Source: Occallatibacter riparius
GTDB lineage: Bacteria; Acidobacteriota; Terriglobia; Terriglobales; Acidobacteriaceae
Reading direction: 5' to 3'
Length of the DNA stretch: 64,000 bases
NCBI RefSeq assembly: GCF_025264625.1
Contig: NZ_CP093313.1
Location: 3,162,001-3,226,000 of the forward strand
Shown in pieces: positions 35,232-44,630 of the stretch; position 1 is the first letter of the stretch, and each line of letters starts with the position of its first letter. Below the pieces are notes generated by a model, which saw only the letters and a program-made list of their open reading frames with translations, did no database searches and was not told the origin of the DNA. The translations under genes and the position numbers were made by a program.

Positions 35232-38207
35232 CTATTCGATTGCCGTTCCGAAGACGATCACAGAATCGGAAGCGAACGGAGAGGCGCCCTGGGTTGTGGT
35301 CATTGTCACTTTCTGATATCCGGGCAGTACCCAGGTCGACCAGAGTGCGGAGGGAGTAGAGGTGGCAGCTCCGGTTACGGGAAGCGCCACGGCGGCGCCG
35401 GGATTTGTGCAGGCCGGGCTTTGATCGTTGCAGTACGCCACGGTAAAGGTGGTGTTCAGAGCACCTGTGGCACCAGAAACCAGCCCCGTAATGGTTTCCG
35501 GCAAAGGATTGTTGCCAATGTCTAAAGCGCCGCTGTCGTCGAAAACCCCCAGGAATCCATCTTTATTGATCATCTGCGTAATGTAGACGCCGTTCTGCAG
35601 ATTGCTCACGGTGACCGTCACCGGTGTAGCCGATGCGGCCTTCGTGATGGGGTGGTTTGAGGAATCGGTCACAGTGGTGGTGGCCGTCAGGCCGATAGTC
35701 CATGTGGAGGAAGTGCCGGACGTCGGCGCGCCGAAAACGACTACGGGGTTTGCGGTGTTGGCTCCGGACTGAATCGTTGCCGTGCTCGCATTCGCGCCCT
35801 TGGTGAACGTCCACTGGTAAGTGGCAGTGGAAGACAACGAAGTATCATTCGGTGCCGCCGACCCATGGAGTGTGATCGGCAAGCCGGAAGACAAAGTCGC
35901 GCCCTGGGCCGGTGAAACGATATTGACTGTGATCGGGTAAGTGCACAACGAAGTGGGCAGCTCGAAAAGCTGGGTGTCAATCGTGTCGTTGAACAGGTTC
36001 CACGATGCCGTGGCCAGCGGTTTCCATTTGAACAGCGTGTAGGAATCCGTGTAGCAGAACGGGCAATCTCCGAACGTGGCCTGAAGGTTCACTTCGCCTC
36101 CGCCCGAGCTGAGATTGAGATCTCCCTTCAGCGAGCCGTTCATCGTGGTCGCGCAGATGTTGGGTTCCGTATGGATGACCCACTTGACCTGCGCGCTCAC
36201 GGGTGTCGACACCGTAAGCAGGTTGACCTTGGCATCCACTGTGCCGGAAGCGATGCCGAGGTCGATGCCGCCGCTGATGTGTCCCCCGACGGAAGCTGTG
36301 GGGATGACACTTAGGTCGGCGCCAGAGAGCGCCGCTGAGCCTTGCGCATTCAGGTCGGCGTCAACCGTCGCGCCGAGCGTAATGCTGAAGATCCAGATGT
36401 GGACAGAGGGAAGGTTGTACTCCTGGTTCCAGCTTGGATCAACGCTGAACCCGGTGCTGGGGTTAAACGGGAGTCCGCCGGAGGGGATCTCTTCGCCCAG
36501 GACGTAGAAATTGAGCGTCCCAGAGGAAGTGGCTGGTTTATACGCGGGGGTAGTTGCGCCGCTGTCCGTGTCTGCTGTCAGCTTGGCGTCAACCACATCC
36601 ACGTCATCGCCGAAGAGTACGCCGTGAGCGGTGAAGGTGGAATCGAAGTGCGTCAGGTTTTCATCTGTGCCGGAGACAGCGGTGGGGGTCAGATTGCCCG
36701 AGAGCCGCCAGTAGGCGTCGAAGCTGCCGCCGGGATTCAGGTCGCCACCGGTGTCGAACGGGGGATCGCTGTTTGGCGCCGATCCATCGAGAGGCGCGGC
36801 CTCATTGGAGGTCGATTTGCCCGTGAGATTGTCGGTGGGCGTGCCGTCGCCGTGGCGGGTGGCCGACTCAGGCACCGGGGTGACGATCCAGTCACGTGCC
36901 GGGTTGGAGTTGCGCACCTGGTTGAAGTAGTCATTGATGATCTTGTTGGCCTGCGCCGTCTGGTTCGAGCAACTCGTAGACGTTGTCACTACGGTGCCGG
37001 GAATCGGAGCTGGTGTGCAGGCATCTGCATCGCCCCAGAAGGTAGGCATGGCTGGAATAAGGCCTGAGCCTGTCCGGTCACCGAGAGGATTCAGCGCTAT
37101 CTGAGCGCGGATCTGCTGCGAAGAATCACCGCCCTGGATAGTTAGGCTTATCCAGTTTGAGCTGACCAGGTCTCCGGCGACATTCGTGCCGGTGCAGGAC
37201 TGCAGGATATAGGACTCATTGGATGTGTCGGTCTTGTCAGGATTGTAAGTGCAGGTGAGCGACGGCTTGGAGTCCAAACCAAGCGCAAGCTGTACCGTTG
37301 TTGAGCCCGCCGTTCCTTTCTTGAGGTGGAAACCAGCCGGAATTTGCGTTGGGCCGAGGTCGAAGGACTTGCTCACGGGCGCGTCACCGGAAACAACCAA
37401 GTCAAGCGAACCGCCATATCCCGCCGGGGGAGGATTGCCCGTCGGAGATTGAACTAGGTCCACTGAGTGGACGCGCAGGTTATCGAACACGAGAGTGCCG
37501 CGCACTTTTTCTGGCGAACCCACGACGAACTGGAAGACGAGATCGTTGAAATCCTTGCCGTCGAGCGCGGAGCTGACTCGCTCGGGAATGGGGAAGGCAA
37601 CGGTGTTGTACGTTCCGGCGCGGAGATTCTCCAGCTTCACTTTCCCCAGCGAATCTAGGAACAATCCACGGGACCTGGAACTGACCAAAGCCATGATCCA
37701 GCCGTCGTTGTCAGAATCGGAGCGTTCCCTCCAGGGCTTGTGCGTTGCATCCTTGTCCGGCGGAAGCAGGATATCGAGCTGCAGGATAGCTCCATCCTTT
37801 CCGATTCCAGTGAGAGCGGCTGCGGTGGACGCGACGGGTCTGCTGGTGAGCGTCAACAGATGGGGTGGATTGTTGACAGCGAGTGCGGCGCTGCCCTGGG
37901 TTCGGTTCGTCGTGGATGCGACAGCGAAATCCGGGAACAGGCCGTCGATCCTGGCGCTCCACGCCGTCGGAACCTCGAAGCCCATGATCGCATCCGAACC
38001 GAGAGGGGAAGGGGATGCACCCTGCTGGGCCACTGAGAGGTTGGCAAGGCAGAATGCGATCCCGATGACTGCCAAGCTGGACCGACGGAAGGACGGCGTG
38101 AGTAGAACGCGCCCCTCCCTCCACCCCGCGCGAGCAGGAGCTAGCTGTCGGGTTATGGGAAACGTCAGCGCGGCGATGCAGGCCGACATGAACTGAGCGA
38201 GATTCAT
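35232..38207 (-). CDS. Large exported beta-rich protein of unknown function
   Basis: A 991-residue protein I do not recognise. The N-terminus is long: a hydrophobic segment at about residues 5-18 and a better signal core at about 46-60 (LAVIGIAFCLANLSVAQQ). Residues about 75-245 look like a jelly-roll, carbohydrate-binding-like domain (MGFEVPTAWSARIDG; GTLVFDNLRVHSVDL). The middle is rich in Thr/Ser/Gly/Asp with an Asp/Pro-rich linker, and about residues 750-860 form an Ig-like domain. Six or more cysteines are paired in CATTM/CPFCYT-like patterns. GGGGG precedes the ATG. The HEAT-repeat gene follows 24 bases on, and an ECF sigma factor is divergent, which may mean this pair is a surface system controlled by it. 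Confidence 0.65.
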   Translation of the reverse strand: MNLAQFMSACIAALTFPITRQLAPARAGWREGRVLLTPSFRRSSLAVIGIAFCLANLSVAQQGASPSPLGSDAIMGFEVPTAWSARIDGLFPDFAVASTTNRTQGSAALAVNNPPHLLTLTSRPVASTAAALTGIGKDGAILQLDILLPPDKDATHKPWRERSDSDNDGWIMALVSSRSRGLFLDSLGKVKLENLRAGTYNTVAFPIPERVSSALDGKDFNDLVFQFVVGSPEKVRGTLVFDNLRVHSVDLVQSPTGNPPPAGYGGSLDLVVSGDAPVSKSFDLGPTQIPAGFHLKKGTAGSTTVQLALGLDSKPSLTCTYNPDKTDTSNESYILQSCTGTNVAGDLVSSNWISLTIQGGDSSQQIRAQIALNPLGDRTGSGLIPAMPTFWGDADACTPAPIPGTVVTTSTSCSNQTAQANKIINDYFNQVRNSNPARDWIVTPVPESATRHGDGTPTDNLTGKSTSNEAAPLDGSAPNSDPPFDTGGDLNPGGSFDAYWRLSGNLTPTAVSGTDENLTHFDSTFTAHGVLFGDDVDVVDAKLTADTDSGATTPAYKPATSSGTLNFYVLGEEIPSGGLPFNPSTGFSVDPSWNQEYNLPSVHIWIFSITLGATVDADLNAQGSAALSGADLSVIPTASVGGHISGGIDLGIASGTVDAKVNLLTVSTPVSAQVKWVIHTEPNICATTMNGSLKGDLNLSSGGGEVNLQATFGDCPFCYTDSYTLFKWKPLATASWNLFNDTIDTQLFELPTSLCTYPITVNIVSPAQGATLSSGLPITLHGSAAPNDTSLSSTATYQWTFTKGANASTATIQSGANTANPVVVFGAPTSGTSSTWTIGLTATTTVTDSSNHPITKAASATPVTVTVSNLQNGVYITQMINKDGFLGVFDDSGALDIGNNPLPETITGLVSGATGALNTTFTVAYCNDQSPACTNPGAAVALPVTGAATSTPSALWSTWVLPGYQKVTMTTTQGASPFASDSVIVFGTAIE

Positions 38208-38423
38208 AGGACCCCCTACATTTCTAAATTTTGTTTGTGTGGGCGAGCTTCCGTTAAAGAGAGAAATCTGAACGCGAAGGCCCCGTTTTTTGCCTGTAAC
38301 TCAGCGATCTGGCCGTGCTGAACGAGGCGGGTATTCAGACCCTCTACTGAATTAGGCGCAAGCGGATCCCGGCAGCTATCGTCCGGGCATGCGAAAATTC
38401 CATGGCGCCGGTTTTTTCCATTC

Positions 38424-39062
38424 ATGCCGACACGAATTCGCCCCGCTAACCACACTGAAGATATGGAGTGCGTTTTGCATACGCATAAGGAGGAACAGAT
38501 CAGCGCGCTGCTCCAGGCATGGAGCAGCGGCGATCAGGACGCGTTGGAGCAACTGACTCCGATCGTTTATGACGAGCTGCGCCGTCTGGCCCGGCACTTC
38601 CTTAGGAATGAGCGCGCCCACATCACCCTTCAGACAACGGCCCTGGTGAACGAAGCGTATCTGAAAATGGTCGACTTCAAGCGCATGCGCTTCAAGGACC
38701 GCGCGCACTTCTTTGCCGTGTCGGCGCAACTGATGCGACGCATCCTGGTGGATCATTCCCGCCGCCGCAATTTAAAACGCGGGGGCAATGTGCCCCACGT
38801 TTCCATCGAAGACACGAATGCGCTCGCGCCCGAACATCCGATTGACTTGATTCTGCTCGATAATGCGCTGCACGCGCTGGCCCAATTCGACTCCCGAAAG
38901 GCGAGGGTGGTCGAGCTGCGCTTTTTCGGAGGTTTGAGCGTGGAGGAGACGGCCGAAATCCTGAGTGTCTCCTCCATTACTGTTATGCGCGACTGGAATA
39001 CCGCGCGAGCCTGGCTATATCGCGAAATGAGCGGCGCGTGCTCTGAATCAGCGGGTCCGTGA
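38424..39062 (+). CDS. ECF-type RNA polymerase sigma factor (TIGR02999-like)
   Basis: A 212-residue sigma-70-family factor. Region 2 is seen in LLQAWSSGDQDALEQLTPIVYDEL and LVNEAYLKMVDFK, with the adjacent DRAHFFAVSAQLMRRILVDHSRRR that marks the TIGR02999 group found in Acidobacteria and Planctomycetes. Region 4 is seen in RVVELRFFGGLSVEETAEILSVSSITVMRDW. The ATG at 38424 or the in-frame ATG at 38463 may be used; the latter gives a more usual N-terminus. It lies 27 bases before a receptor-type kinase with TPR repeats. In this group the neighbouring kinase, rather than an anti-sigma factor, is thought to control the sigma factor. Confidence 0.92.
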   Translation: MPTRIRPANHTEDMECVLHTHKEEQISALLQAWSSGDQDALEQLTPIVYDELRRLARHFLRNERAHITLQTTALVNEAYLKMVDFKRMRFKDRAHFFAVSAQLMRRILVDHSRRRNLKRGGNVPHVSIEDTNALAPEHPIDLILLDNALHALAQFDSRKARVVELRFFGGLSVEETAEILSVSSITVMRDWNTARAWLYREMSGACSESAGP

Positions 39063-39089
39063 GGGTGCCCTCGGATCAGGATCAACCCC

Positions 39090-41849
39090 ATGGAGGTCAC
39101 TTCCCCGCATATGAAAATCGAGCGCTGGAAAGTTATCGACAGTCTGCTGCAGTCGGCGCTGGAACTTGCGCCCGGCGACCGCGAACAGTTTCTCTCCCAG
39201 GCCTGCATTGAGGATGCGTCGCTGAAGGACGAGATCATTTCGCTGCTGACTTCATATAGAAAAGCCGGGGAGTTCCTGGAAACTCCGGCCTTAGAGGTCG
39301 CCGCACGCGAGCTTTCGTTGGAGGCGGACGCGCTTCCCACCGCTCCTCTCGCGGGGCAGATCATTTCGCACTATCGCATCTTGAAGATGATCGGCAGTGG
39401 CGGCATGGGAACCGTCTGGCTCGCCGAACGCTGCGATGGCCGGTTTGAGCGGAAGGTCGCCATCAAGTTTATTCACCTGGCGTTGCTCGACGGGTCCGCA
39501 GCTGCACGATTCAAGCGGGAAGGAGCGATTCTCGGCCGGCTGGCGCACCCCTCTATCGCCGAGCTTATCGACGCGGGTCTCACCTCGATCGGAGAGCCGT
39601 TTCTGGTCCTGGAACTCGTTGAAGGGCGGGCGATCGACGACTACTGCGACAGGAACAGGCTTGGCGTGGAACCGCGCATCCTGCTCTTCCTTGATGTGCT
39701 CGCCGCGGTCTCGCACGCGCACAGCAACCTCATTGTTCACCGCGATATCAAGCCCTCGAATGTGCTGGTGAGAAATGATGGCCAGGTCAAACTACTCGAC
39801 TTCGGCATCGCCAAGGCGATTGAGGATGGCACTGAAGCCGGTGCCGCGACCCCACTCAACACGCAAACCGGAGCGGCGCTTACGCCTTTATTCGCAGCGC
39901 CCGAGCAGGTCACGGAAGGCCCCATCACCACGGCCACCGATATTTACACGCTGGGTGTACTGCTTTATCTGCTGCTGACAGGCCAGCATCCCGCCGGTCC
40001 AGGACCGCATTCTCCGGCACACCTGATCAAGACAATCGTTGACCAGGAACCGCCACGCCCCTCCGATGCCGTCTTCTTGATCTCACCGGAAGGAGCTGCA
40101 AATCGTTCCGCAACTCCGCAAAAGTTGCGCCGCCAATTGCGTGGGGATCTGGACACAATTGTCAGCAAGGCCATGAAGAAGATCCCGTCCGAGCGCTACA
40201 CCTCCGTGCTCGCGTTTGCCGACGACCTGCGGCGCCACTTGGAACACAAACCGGTGGCGGCACGACCGGATTCGCTCGGATACCGGACATCCAGGTTCGT
40301 GCGCCGCAACTTTGCCATGGTGGCCGTGGGTGCGGTCGCACTCTTAGCCATCGTGGCGGGCGTCTCCGCCATCGTGATTCAGGGGCGTATGGCGCAAAAG
40401 GAGCGCGATTTCGCCTTCCGCCAGCTCGCGCGTGTTCACCAGCACGACGATTTCCTGGAGTTCCTGCTGTCCGATGCCGCGCCCATGGGAAAACCATTCA
40501 CGGTTAACACCCTGCTCGAGCGGGCGGAACACATTGTCGAAAAGCAAAAGGACTCAACCGGGAAGCTCGATCTGATGGAGTGGATTGGGTCTGACTACGG
40601 GGTACAAGACTTGCACGGAATGGCCAAACCTATTCTCGAACGCGCCTACGCTATCTCGCGACAGTCGAGTGATCCAAGTGTTCGCGCCGCGGGTTCGTGC
40701 TCTCTGGCAGCCGAACTGGCGCGCGACGAGGATCTCGATCGGGCCGAAGCGCTGATCGAGGAAGGACTAACAGCCTTGCCCAATGACCAGCAGTACGTGC
40801 TCGACAGGGTCGTATGCCTGCGCGATGGAAGCGAAGTTGCAAGGCAAAGGGGAGCAGTCACGGTTGCCGTAAACCGCATGGAGACCGCAAAGAGGACAAT
40901 GAGCGGCTCGCCTTTCGATTCCGATGATCTGGAATCGACTATCTCGCTTGATCTTGCCTCCATGTACAGCGAAGCGGGGCGCGATCAGGATGCCCTCGAC
41001 GAGTTTCAACGTGCCGCCGCGCTCATGACGAAGACCGGTCGCGATGAGACCCAGACGGCCATGGTTCTATACAGCGGACTGGCCCTGGAACTCGATCAGG
41101 TGGGGCGTCCTCTGGAAGCAGAGAAATGGGACCGGAAGGCCATCGACATAAGCCGCGACGGCGCTAACGAGGATGCAGTCCCGGCCATGGTGCTCAACAA
41201 TTACGGGCGTGTACTGCGGCAACTGAACCGCCTGCCGGAAGCGGCAGATCATGTGGAGCGCGCACATAAGAAGGCCGTGCAGACGCAGGACGAACTCGTC
41301 GTGAATCAGTCGCTGCTGGAACTGGCACGCATCTATCGCCTGCAACACAACCTTCGCCGCGCTGAGACCGTTCTGAACGAAGTCGAACCTCGGTTGGCCA
41401 AAATGCTCCCGCCCGGCCACTACGCCTTTTCGGCGGTTCCCACTGAGCGAGGGCTGATTGCGCTGGAGAAGAAGGATTCGGCCGCCGCGCTTCAATTCAT
41501 GAACCAGGCCATCGCAACGCTCGAAGCTACCGTCAACCATGGTGGAAACGGGAGTTTCGCGTTACCCGGTGTTTACCTGAATCGATCCATGATCTACCTT
41601 GCGATGCAGCGTCCCGACCTGGCTGAAGCTGACGCATCCCACGCGCGCGCGTTGCTGGAGTCGAAAGAGCATGTTCACGGGAACACGAGCAAACTAGGCT
41701 CCGCAAATCTGGCCGAGGCCCGTGCGTTGGCCGCCGAAGGCCGGATGACGGAAGCGCGAACTGCGGCATCGCAGGCACTGGTGCAGTTCGAAGGTTCGAT
41801 AGGCGCCGATCATCCCGATGCATTGGCGGCACGCCGCCTGACTCAGTAA
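39090..41849 (+). CDS. Serine/threonine protein kinase with TM segment and TPR repeats
   Basis: A 919-residue Hanks-type kinase. After a short N-terminal helical region, the kinase domain (about residues 95-375) has GSGGMGTVWLA, VAIK, catalytic HRDIKPSNVL and DFGIAKA, all intact. A membrane segment follows at about 407-427 (FAMVAVGAVALLAIVAGVSAIVIQG), then an extracytoplasmic C-terminal half of TPR-like repeats (about 480-900). It lies 27 bases downstream of the ECF sigma gene and probably phosphorylates that factor or a linked protein when the TPR domain senses its ligand. The same gene pair is frequent in Acidobacteria. Confidence 0.93.
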   Translation: MEVTSPHMKIERWKVIDSLLQSALELAPGDREQFLSQACIEDASLKDEIISLLTSYRKAGEFLETPALEVAARELSLEADALPTAPLAGQIISHYRILKMIGSGGMGTVWLAERCDGRFERKVAIKFIHLALLDGSAAARFKREGAILGRLAHPSIAELIDAGLTSIGEPFLVLELVEGRAIDDYCDRNRLGVEPRILLFLDVLAAVSHAHSNLIVHRDIKPSNVLVRNDGQVKLLDFGIAKAIEDGTEAGAATPLNTQTGAALTPLFAAPEQVTEGPITTATDIYTLGVLLYLLLTGQHPAGPGPHSPAHLIKTIVDQEPPRPSDAVFLISPEGAANRSATPQKLRRQLRGDLDTIVSKAMKKIPSERYTSVLAFADDLRRHLEHKPVAARPDSLGYRTSRFVRRNFAMVAVGAVALLAIVAGVSAIVIQGRMAQKERDFAFRQLARVHQHDDFLEFLLSDAAPMGKPFTVNTLLERAEHIVEKQKDSTGKLDLMEWIGSDYGVQDLHGMAKPILERAYAISRQSSDPSVRAAGSCSLAAELARDEDLDRAEALIEEGLTALPNDQQYVLDRVVCLRDGSEVARQRGAVTVAVNRMETAKRTMSGSPFDSDDLESTISLDLASMYSEAGRDQDALDEFQRAAALMTKTGRDETQTAMVLYSGLALELDQVGRPLEAEKWDRKAIDISRDGANEDAVPAMVLNNYGRVLRQLNRLPEAADHVERAHKKAVQTQDELVVNQSLLELARIYRLQHNLRRAETVLNEVEPRLAKMLPPGHYAFSAVPTERGLIALEKKDSAAALQFMNQAIATLEATVNHGGNGSFALPGVYLNRSMIYLAMQRPDLAEADASHARALLESKEHVHGNTSKLGSANLAEARALAAEGRMTEARTAASQALVQFEGSIGADHPDALAARRLTQ

Positions 41850-42006
41850 GAAGCCATCCGCCGCACCCTGACCGGCAGACTCATCGCCCAAATCGGGAAT
41901 ATGATTTACGCCAACGAGCCTTCCCTAAATTCATATCAGAGGGGAAGGAGATGTATCGTGCATCGAATCCCGAGATCACGCTCAAATTCATGGTTGGCTT
42001 CTAAGG

Positions 42007-42153
42007 ATGCCGAGACCCCGCAAACGCCGCAAATTCGTGCGTGGCGCAACTCGTCAATGGCTTCCGGTCCGCGCTGATCGAGACGGAGTGTGGCAGGGTC
42101 TGTGCGCGATTCACTGGAAGCTGGGCTTCGATTGGGTAGCCGGTCAGGTTTGA
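42007..42153 (+). CDS. Candidate 48-residue basic small protein
   Basis: An ATG-to-TGA frame of 48 codons. It starts MPRPRKRRKFVRG and continues with a Trp-rich stretch (RQWLPVRADRDG, VWQGLCAIHWKLGFDW). The N-terminus is strongly basic, suggesting nucleic-acid or membrane contact. The nearest SD-like sequence (TAAGG) abuts the ATG, which is poor spacing, so expression is doubtful. I do not recognise it. Confidence 0.25.
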   Translation: MPRPRKRRKFVRGATRQWLPVRADRDGVWQGLCAIHWKLGFDWVAGQV

Positions 42154-42155
42154 CG

Positions 42156-42192
42156 CTCTGCGCCCCGCAGCGTCATGCCGCGAGGCGCAGAG
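42156..42192. terminator. Probable terminator hairpin between kinase and GH92
   Basis: CTCTGCGCC (42156-42164) pairs with GGCGCAGAG (42184-42192), a 9-bp perfect GC-rich stem with a 19-base loop, directly before the GH92 stop codon at 42196. No T tract follows. Its place between two convergent genes suggests bidirectional termination. Confidence 0.5.
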
Positions 42193-42195
42193 AGC

Positions 42196-44535
42196 CTACA
42201 CGGTCAGAGATGGCGGCATGGCAGCCTCGTCCGCGCCTAACAACTTGTTGGGCGTGGATCCAAGCGTAAATACCAGATGCGCGCCATTCGCGAGATCATC
42301 GTGGCGAACCCAGAGACGGTCGTGCGCTTTGCCGTTCAAGGCGACGGACTGGATATATTTGTCCTGCTCTCGGTTCCCGCCGGACGATTTGGCTTCAATC
42401 ACGAGTTCGCGTCCGTCGCCGAGAGCAAGGGTGACGCGCTGGAATAGCGGCGCTGAAAGCACATAGGTCGCACTGACCGGATCGACTGCGTACAGGCCCA
42501 TGGCGCTCATGACAAACCACGCGGACATCTGGCCACAGTCTTCGTTTCCGTCGAGACCGTCGTAGTCGTTGCGGTAATGCGTGAGCAGAATTTCGCGTAC
42601 CCGTTCCTGCGTCTTCCAGGGCTGGCCGGCCCAGGCGTACAGATATGTAATGTGGTGGCTCGGCTCGTTGCCGTGGACGTATTGGCCGATATTCCCAGTC
42701 ATGTCGGCAACCACTTCGTTGGTGACGCCGGGCTGTTCCGTGAAGAGCCGGTCAAGCTTTGCCGCAAACGGCTCGCGTCCGCCGAACAGATGCATGTAAC
42801 CCTTCACATCGTGCTGGATAAAGAAGGTGCTCTGCCAGGCATTGGCCTCGGTGTAGTCGCGATGGTGCGGAATGTGACCGGTGGCCTTGGGATCAAAATT
42901 CGGAATCCATTCCCCGCTCGCAAGTTTCGGCCGGATGAACTGCGTTTGCTTGTCAAACACGTTTTTGTAGTTCTGCGACCGCCGGCGCTGGATCTCCCCG
43001 TCCTGAGGGTGGCCGGTAGCGTCAGCAACGTGGGAGCATGCCCAGTCGCAATAGACATACTCCACCAGTTTGCCGATCGATTCTCCTCCGCTATCTGCGG
43101 GGATGTAACCCATGCGCCGATAATCAGGAAGGCCCATGTAGTCGTCGTCCATATTGCGCTTGCGCATTGTGGCATAGGCGCGCTTCCAGTCAATGCCGGG
43201 GATCTTTTTAACGCACGCTTCCGCCATGACGCTGGCCGCGTGGTACCCGGGCATGCAGTATGTTTCGCCATCCTGGAGGGGCCAGATGGGAAATCCGTAG
43301 ATGCTTTCCTCGCCCATGCGGATGAGGCAGTTCACCAGGCGAGGCACGCGATCGCGCTGCCACAGAGTGAATGAGGGATGAAGGGCGCGATAGGTATCCC
43401 AAAGGGAGTAAGTGCTGTAGTTGTGCTCGCCGGCGGCGAGCTGGTGAATCTGCTTATCGAGCCCGCGGTACTGGCCATTGCAGTCATCTGCCAGGGTTGG
43501 CGCGCACATCATGTGATAGAGGCTGGAGTAGAAGATGGTCTTGCGCTCTTCACTCGGGTCCTCCACACGGATGCGCGACAACTCATGCTGCCACATTCGC
43601 CGCGCCGCAGCACGGATAGCTTCGAAATCGAACCCCGGCTGCTCTTTACGCAGATTGCCGAGAGCGTTCGAGGCGCTGACCATGGAGATGCCCGATTTCA
43701 CCAGCACAGTTGAGCCCGGCTCGAAGTGGAACGCGACCTTGAGATTTCGCCCGTCAACGCTGCGGTCGTCGGAAGGCTTGTCATCGACGAACACTTCTAC
43801 CTTGGAGGGCTTCGAGGAAAATTCCGTGGCGAAGTAGATCTCTCGGTCCGGAGCCCATTTGTTGACCCGGCGGCCTCCCATCACAAGGGTATCGCTGACA
43901 ACGGAGAGCTCTGCGGATTTGACTTCGCTCTCTGTTCCGTAGACGTGATGCCAATCGAGGAGAATGTGTGCAGGTTCGCCAGTGGGAAACGTGAAGCGGG
44001 CCAAGCCAGTGCGTTCCGTGGCGGTGAGCTCAGTCTTGATTTTGTTGCCGCCCGAACTTCGGGTGAGCACCGAGTAGTAGCCCGCCTCACCGTGTTCGTC
44101 GTCATGCGAAAAGTGCGACCGGTAAGTGCCTTCCGGATTCTTGCGGGCTTCAGGATCGGTGCCAGGCTCAAGGACGACATTGCCGGTGCGCGGCACAAGC
44201 AGCAAATCGAGCATGTCGCCCACGCCGGTTCCACTGAGGTGTGTGTGACTGAAGCCCATGAGCGTGGTGTCGTCGTGGTGATATCCAGACGACCAGTCCC
44301 AATCGCGAATACCGGTATCGGGACTGAACTGCACAGCGCCGAAGGGCACAGTGGCTCCGGGAAAGCAGTGGCCGTGTCCCCCCGTGCCGATAAACACGTT
44401 CACGTAGCGGACGAGGTCCTCAGATGAGGACGCGGCGGAGACCGGGCTCTGCGCCGCAGCGGGAACGCTCTTGTTGACGATGGCTGCGCCAGCGGCGGCA
44501 GAAGCAACGGCGAGAAACCTACGACGATTGAGCAT
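42196..44535 (-). CDS. GH92 alpha-mannosidase, Tat-exported
   Basis: A 779-residue family 92 glycosidase. The start MLNRRRFLAVASAAAGAAIV is a Tat signal. The family markers appear in order: VNVFIGTGGHGHCFPGATVPFG, MGFSHTHLSGTG, DYTEANAWQSTFF (region of the acid residue), PSHHITYLYAW, and GNEDCGQMSAWFVMSAMGLY (metal/catalytic region). GH92 enzymes are calcium-dependent exo-alpha-mannosidases that trim alpha-1,2/1,3/1,6 mannose from N-glycans and yeast mannan. Length is normal. It is the distal gene of the minus-strand GH38-ROK-GH31-GH92 series, with 95 bases between it and GH31. Confidence 0.92.
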   Translation of the reverse strand: MLNRRRFLAVASAAAGAAIVNKSVPAAAQSPVSAASSSEDLVRYVNVFIGTGGHGHCFPGATVPFGAVQFSPDTGIRDWDWSSGYHHDDTTLMGFSHTHLSGTGVGDMLDLLLVPRTGNVVLEPGTDPEARKNPEGTYRSHFSHDDEHGEAGYYSVLTRSSGGNKIKTELTATERTGLARFTFPTGEPAHILLDWHHVYGTESEVKSAELSVVSDTLVMGGRRVNKWAPDREIYFATEFSSKPSKVEVFVDDKPSDDRSVDGRNLKVAFHFEPGSTVLVKSGISMVSASNALGNLRKEQPGFDFEAIRAAARRMWQHELSRIRVEDPSEERKTIFYSSLYHMMCAPTLADDCNGQYRGLDKQIHQLAAGEHNYSTYSLWDTYRALHPSFTLWQRDRVPRLVNCLIRMGEESIYGFPIWPLQDGETYCMPGYHAASVMAEACVKKIPGIDWKRAYATMRKRNMDDDYMGLPDYRRMGYIPADSGGESIGKLVEYVYCDWACSHVADATGHPQDGEIQRRRSQNYKNVFDKQTQFIRPKLASGEWIPNFDPKATGHIPHHRDYTEANAWQSTFFIQHDVKGYMHLFGGREPFAAKLDRLFTEQPGVTNEVVADMTGNIGQYVHGNEPSHHITYLYAWAGQPWKTQERVREILLTHYRNDYDGLDGNEDCGQMSAWFVMSAMGLYAVDPVSATYVLSAPLFQRVTLALGDGRELVIEAKSSGGNREQDKYIQSVALNGKAHDRLWVRHDDLANGAHLVFTLGSTPNKLLGADEAAMPPSLTV

Positions 44536-44591
44536 GACTACCCCATTTGGATTCAGGACTGACGTTTGATTGCGATAGACAATACAGTTTG

Positions 44592-44609
44592 CTGCAAAAC
44601 CCGTTGCAG
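44592..44609. promoter_or_regulatory. Candidate operator CTGCAA-N6-TTGCAG upstream of GH92
   Basis: Perfect 6-bp arms CTGCAA and TTGCAG are separated by AACCCG, 57 bases upstream of the GH92 start. The left arm plus one base (CTGCAAA) recurs at 46816-46822 about the same distance upstream of GH31. It differs from the TGGAATCGATTCCA family of the region. Confidence 0.3.
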
Positions 44610-44630
44610 GTGCGCGGTTGCCCTCCAGCG

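Larger units (their letters stand above)
41850..42195. other. Intergenic region with short ORF candidates
   Basis: This 346-bp gap lies between the convergent kinase and GH92 genes. It holds a strong SD-like AAGGAG (41945-41950). Seven bases after it, GTG 41958 opens a 39-codon frame to TGA 42077. A better-looking 48-codon frame begins at ATG 42007. A 9-bp-stem hairpin closes the region. Confidence 0.4.
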
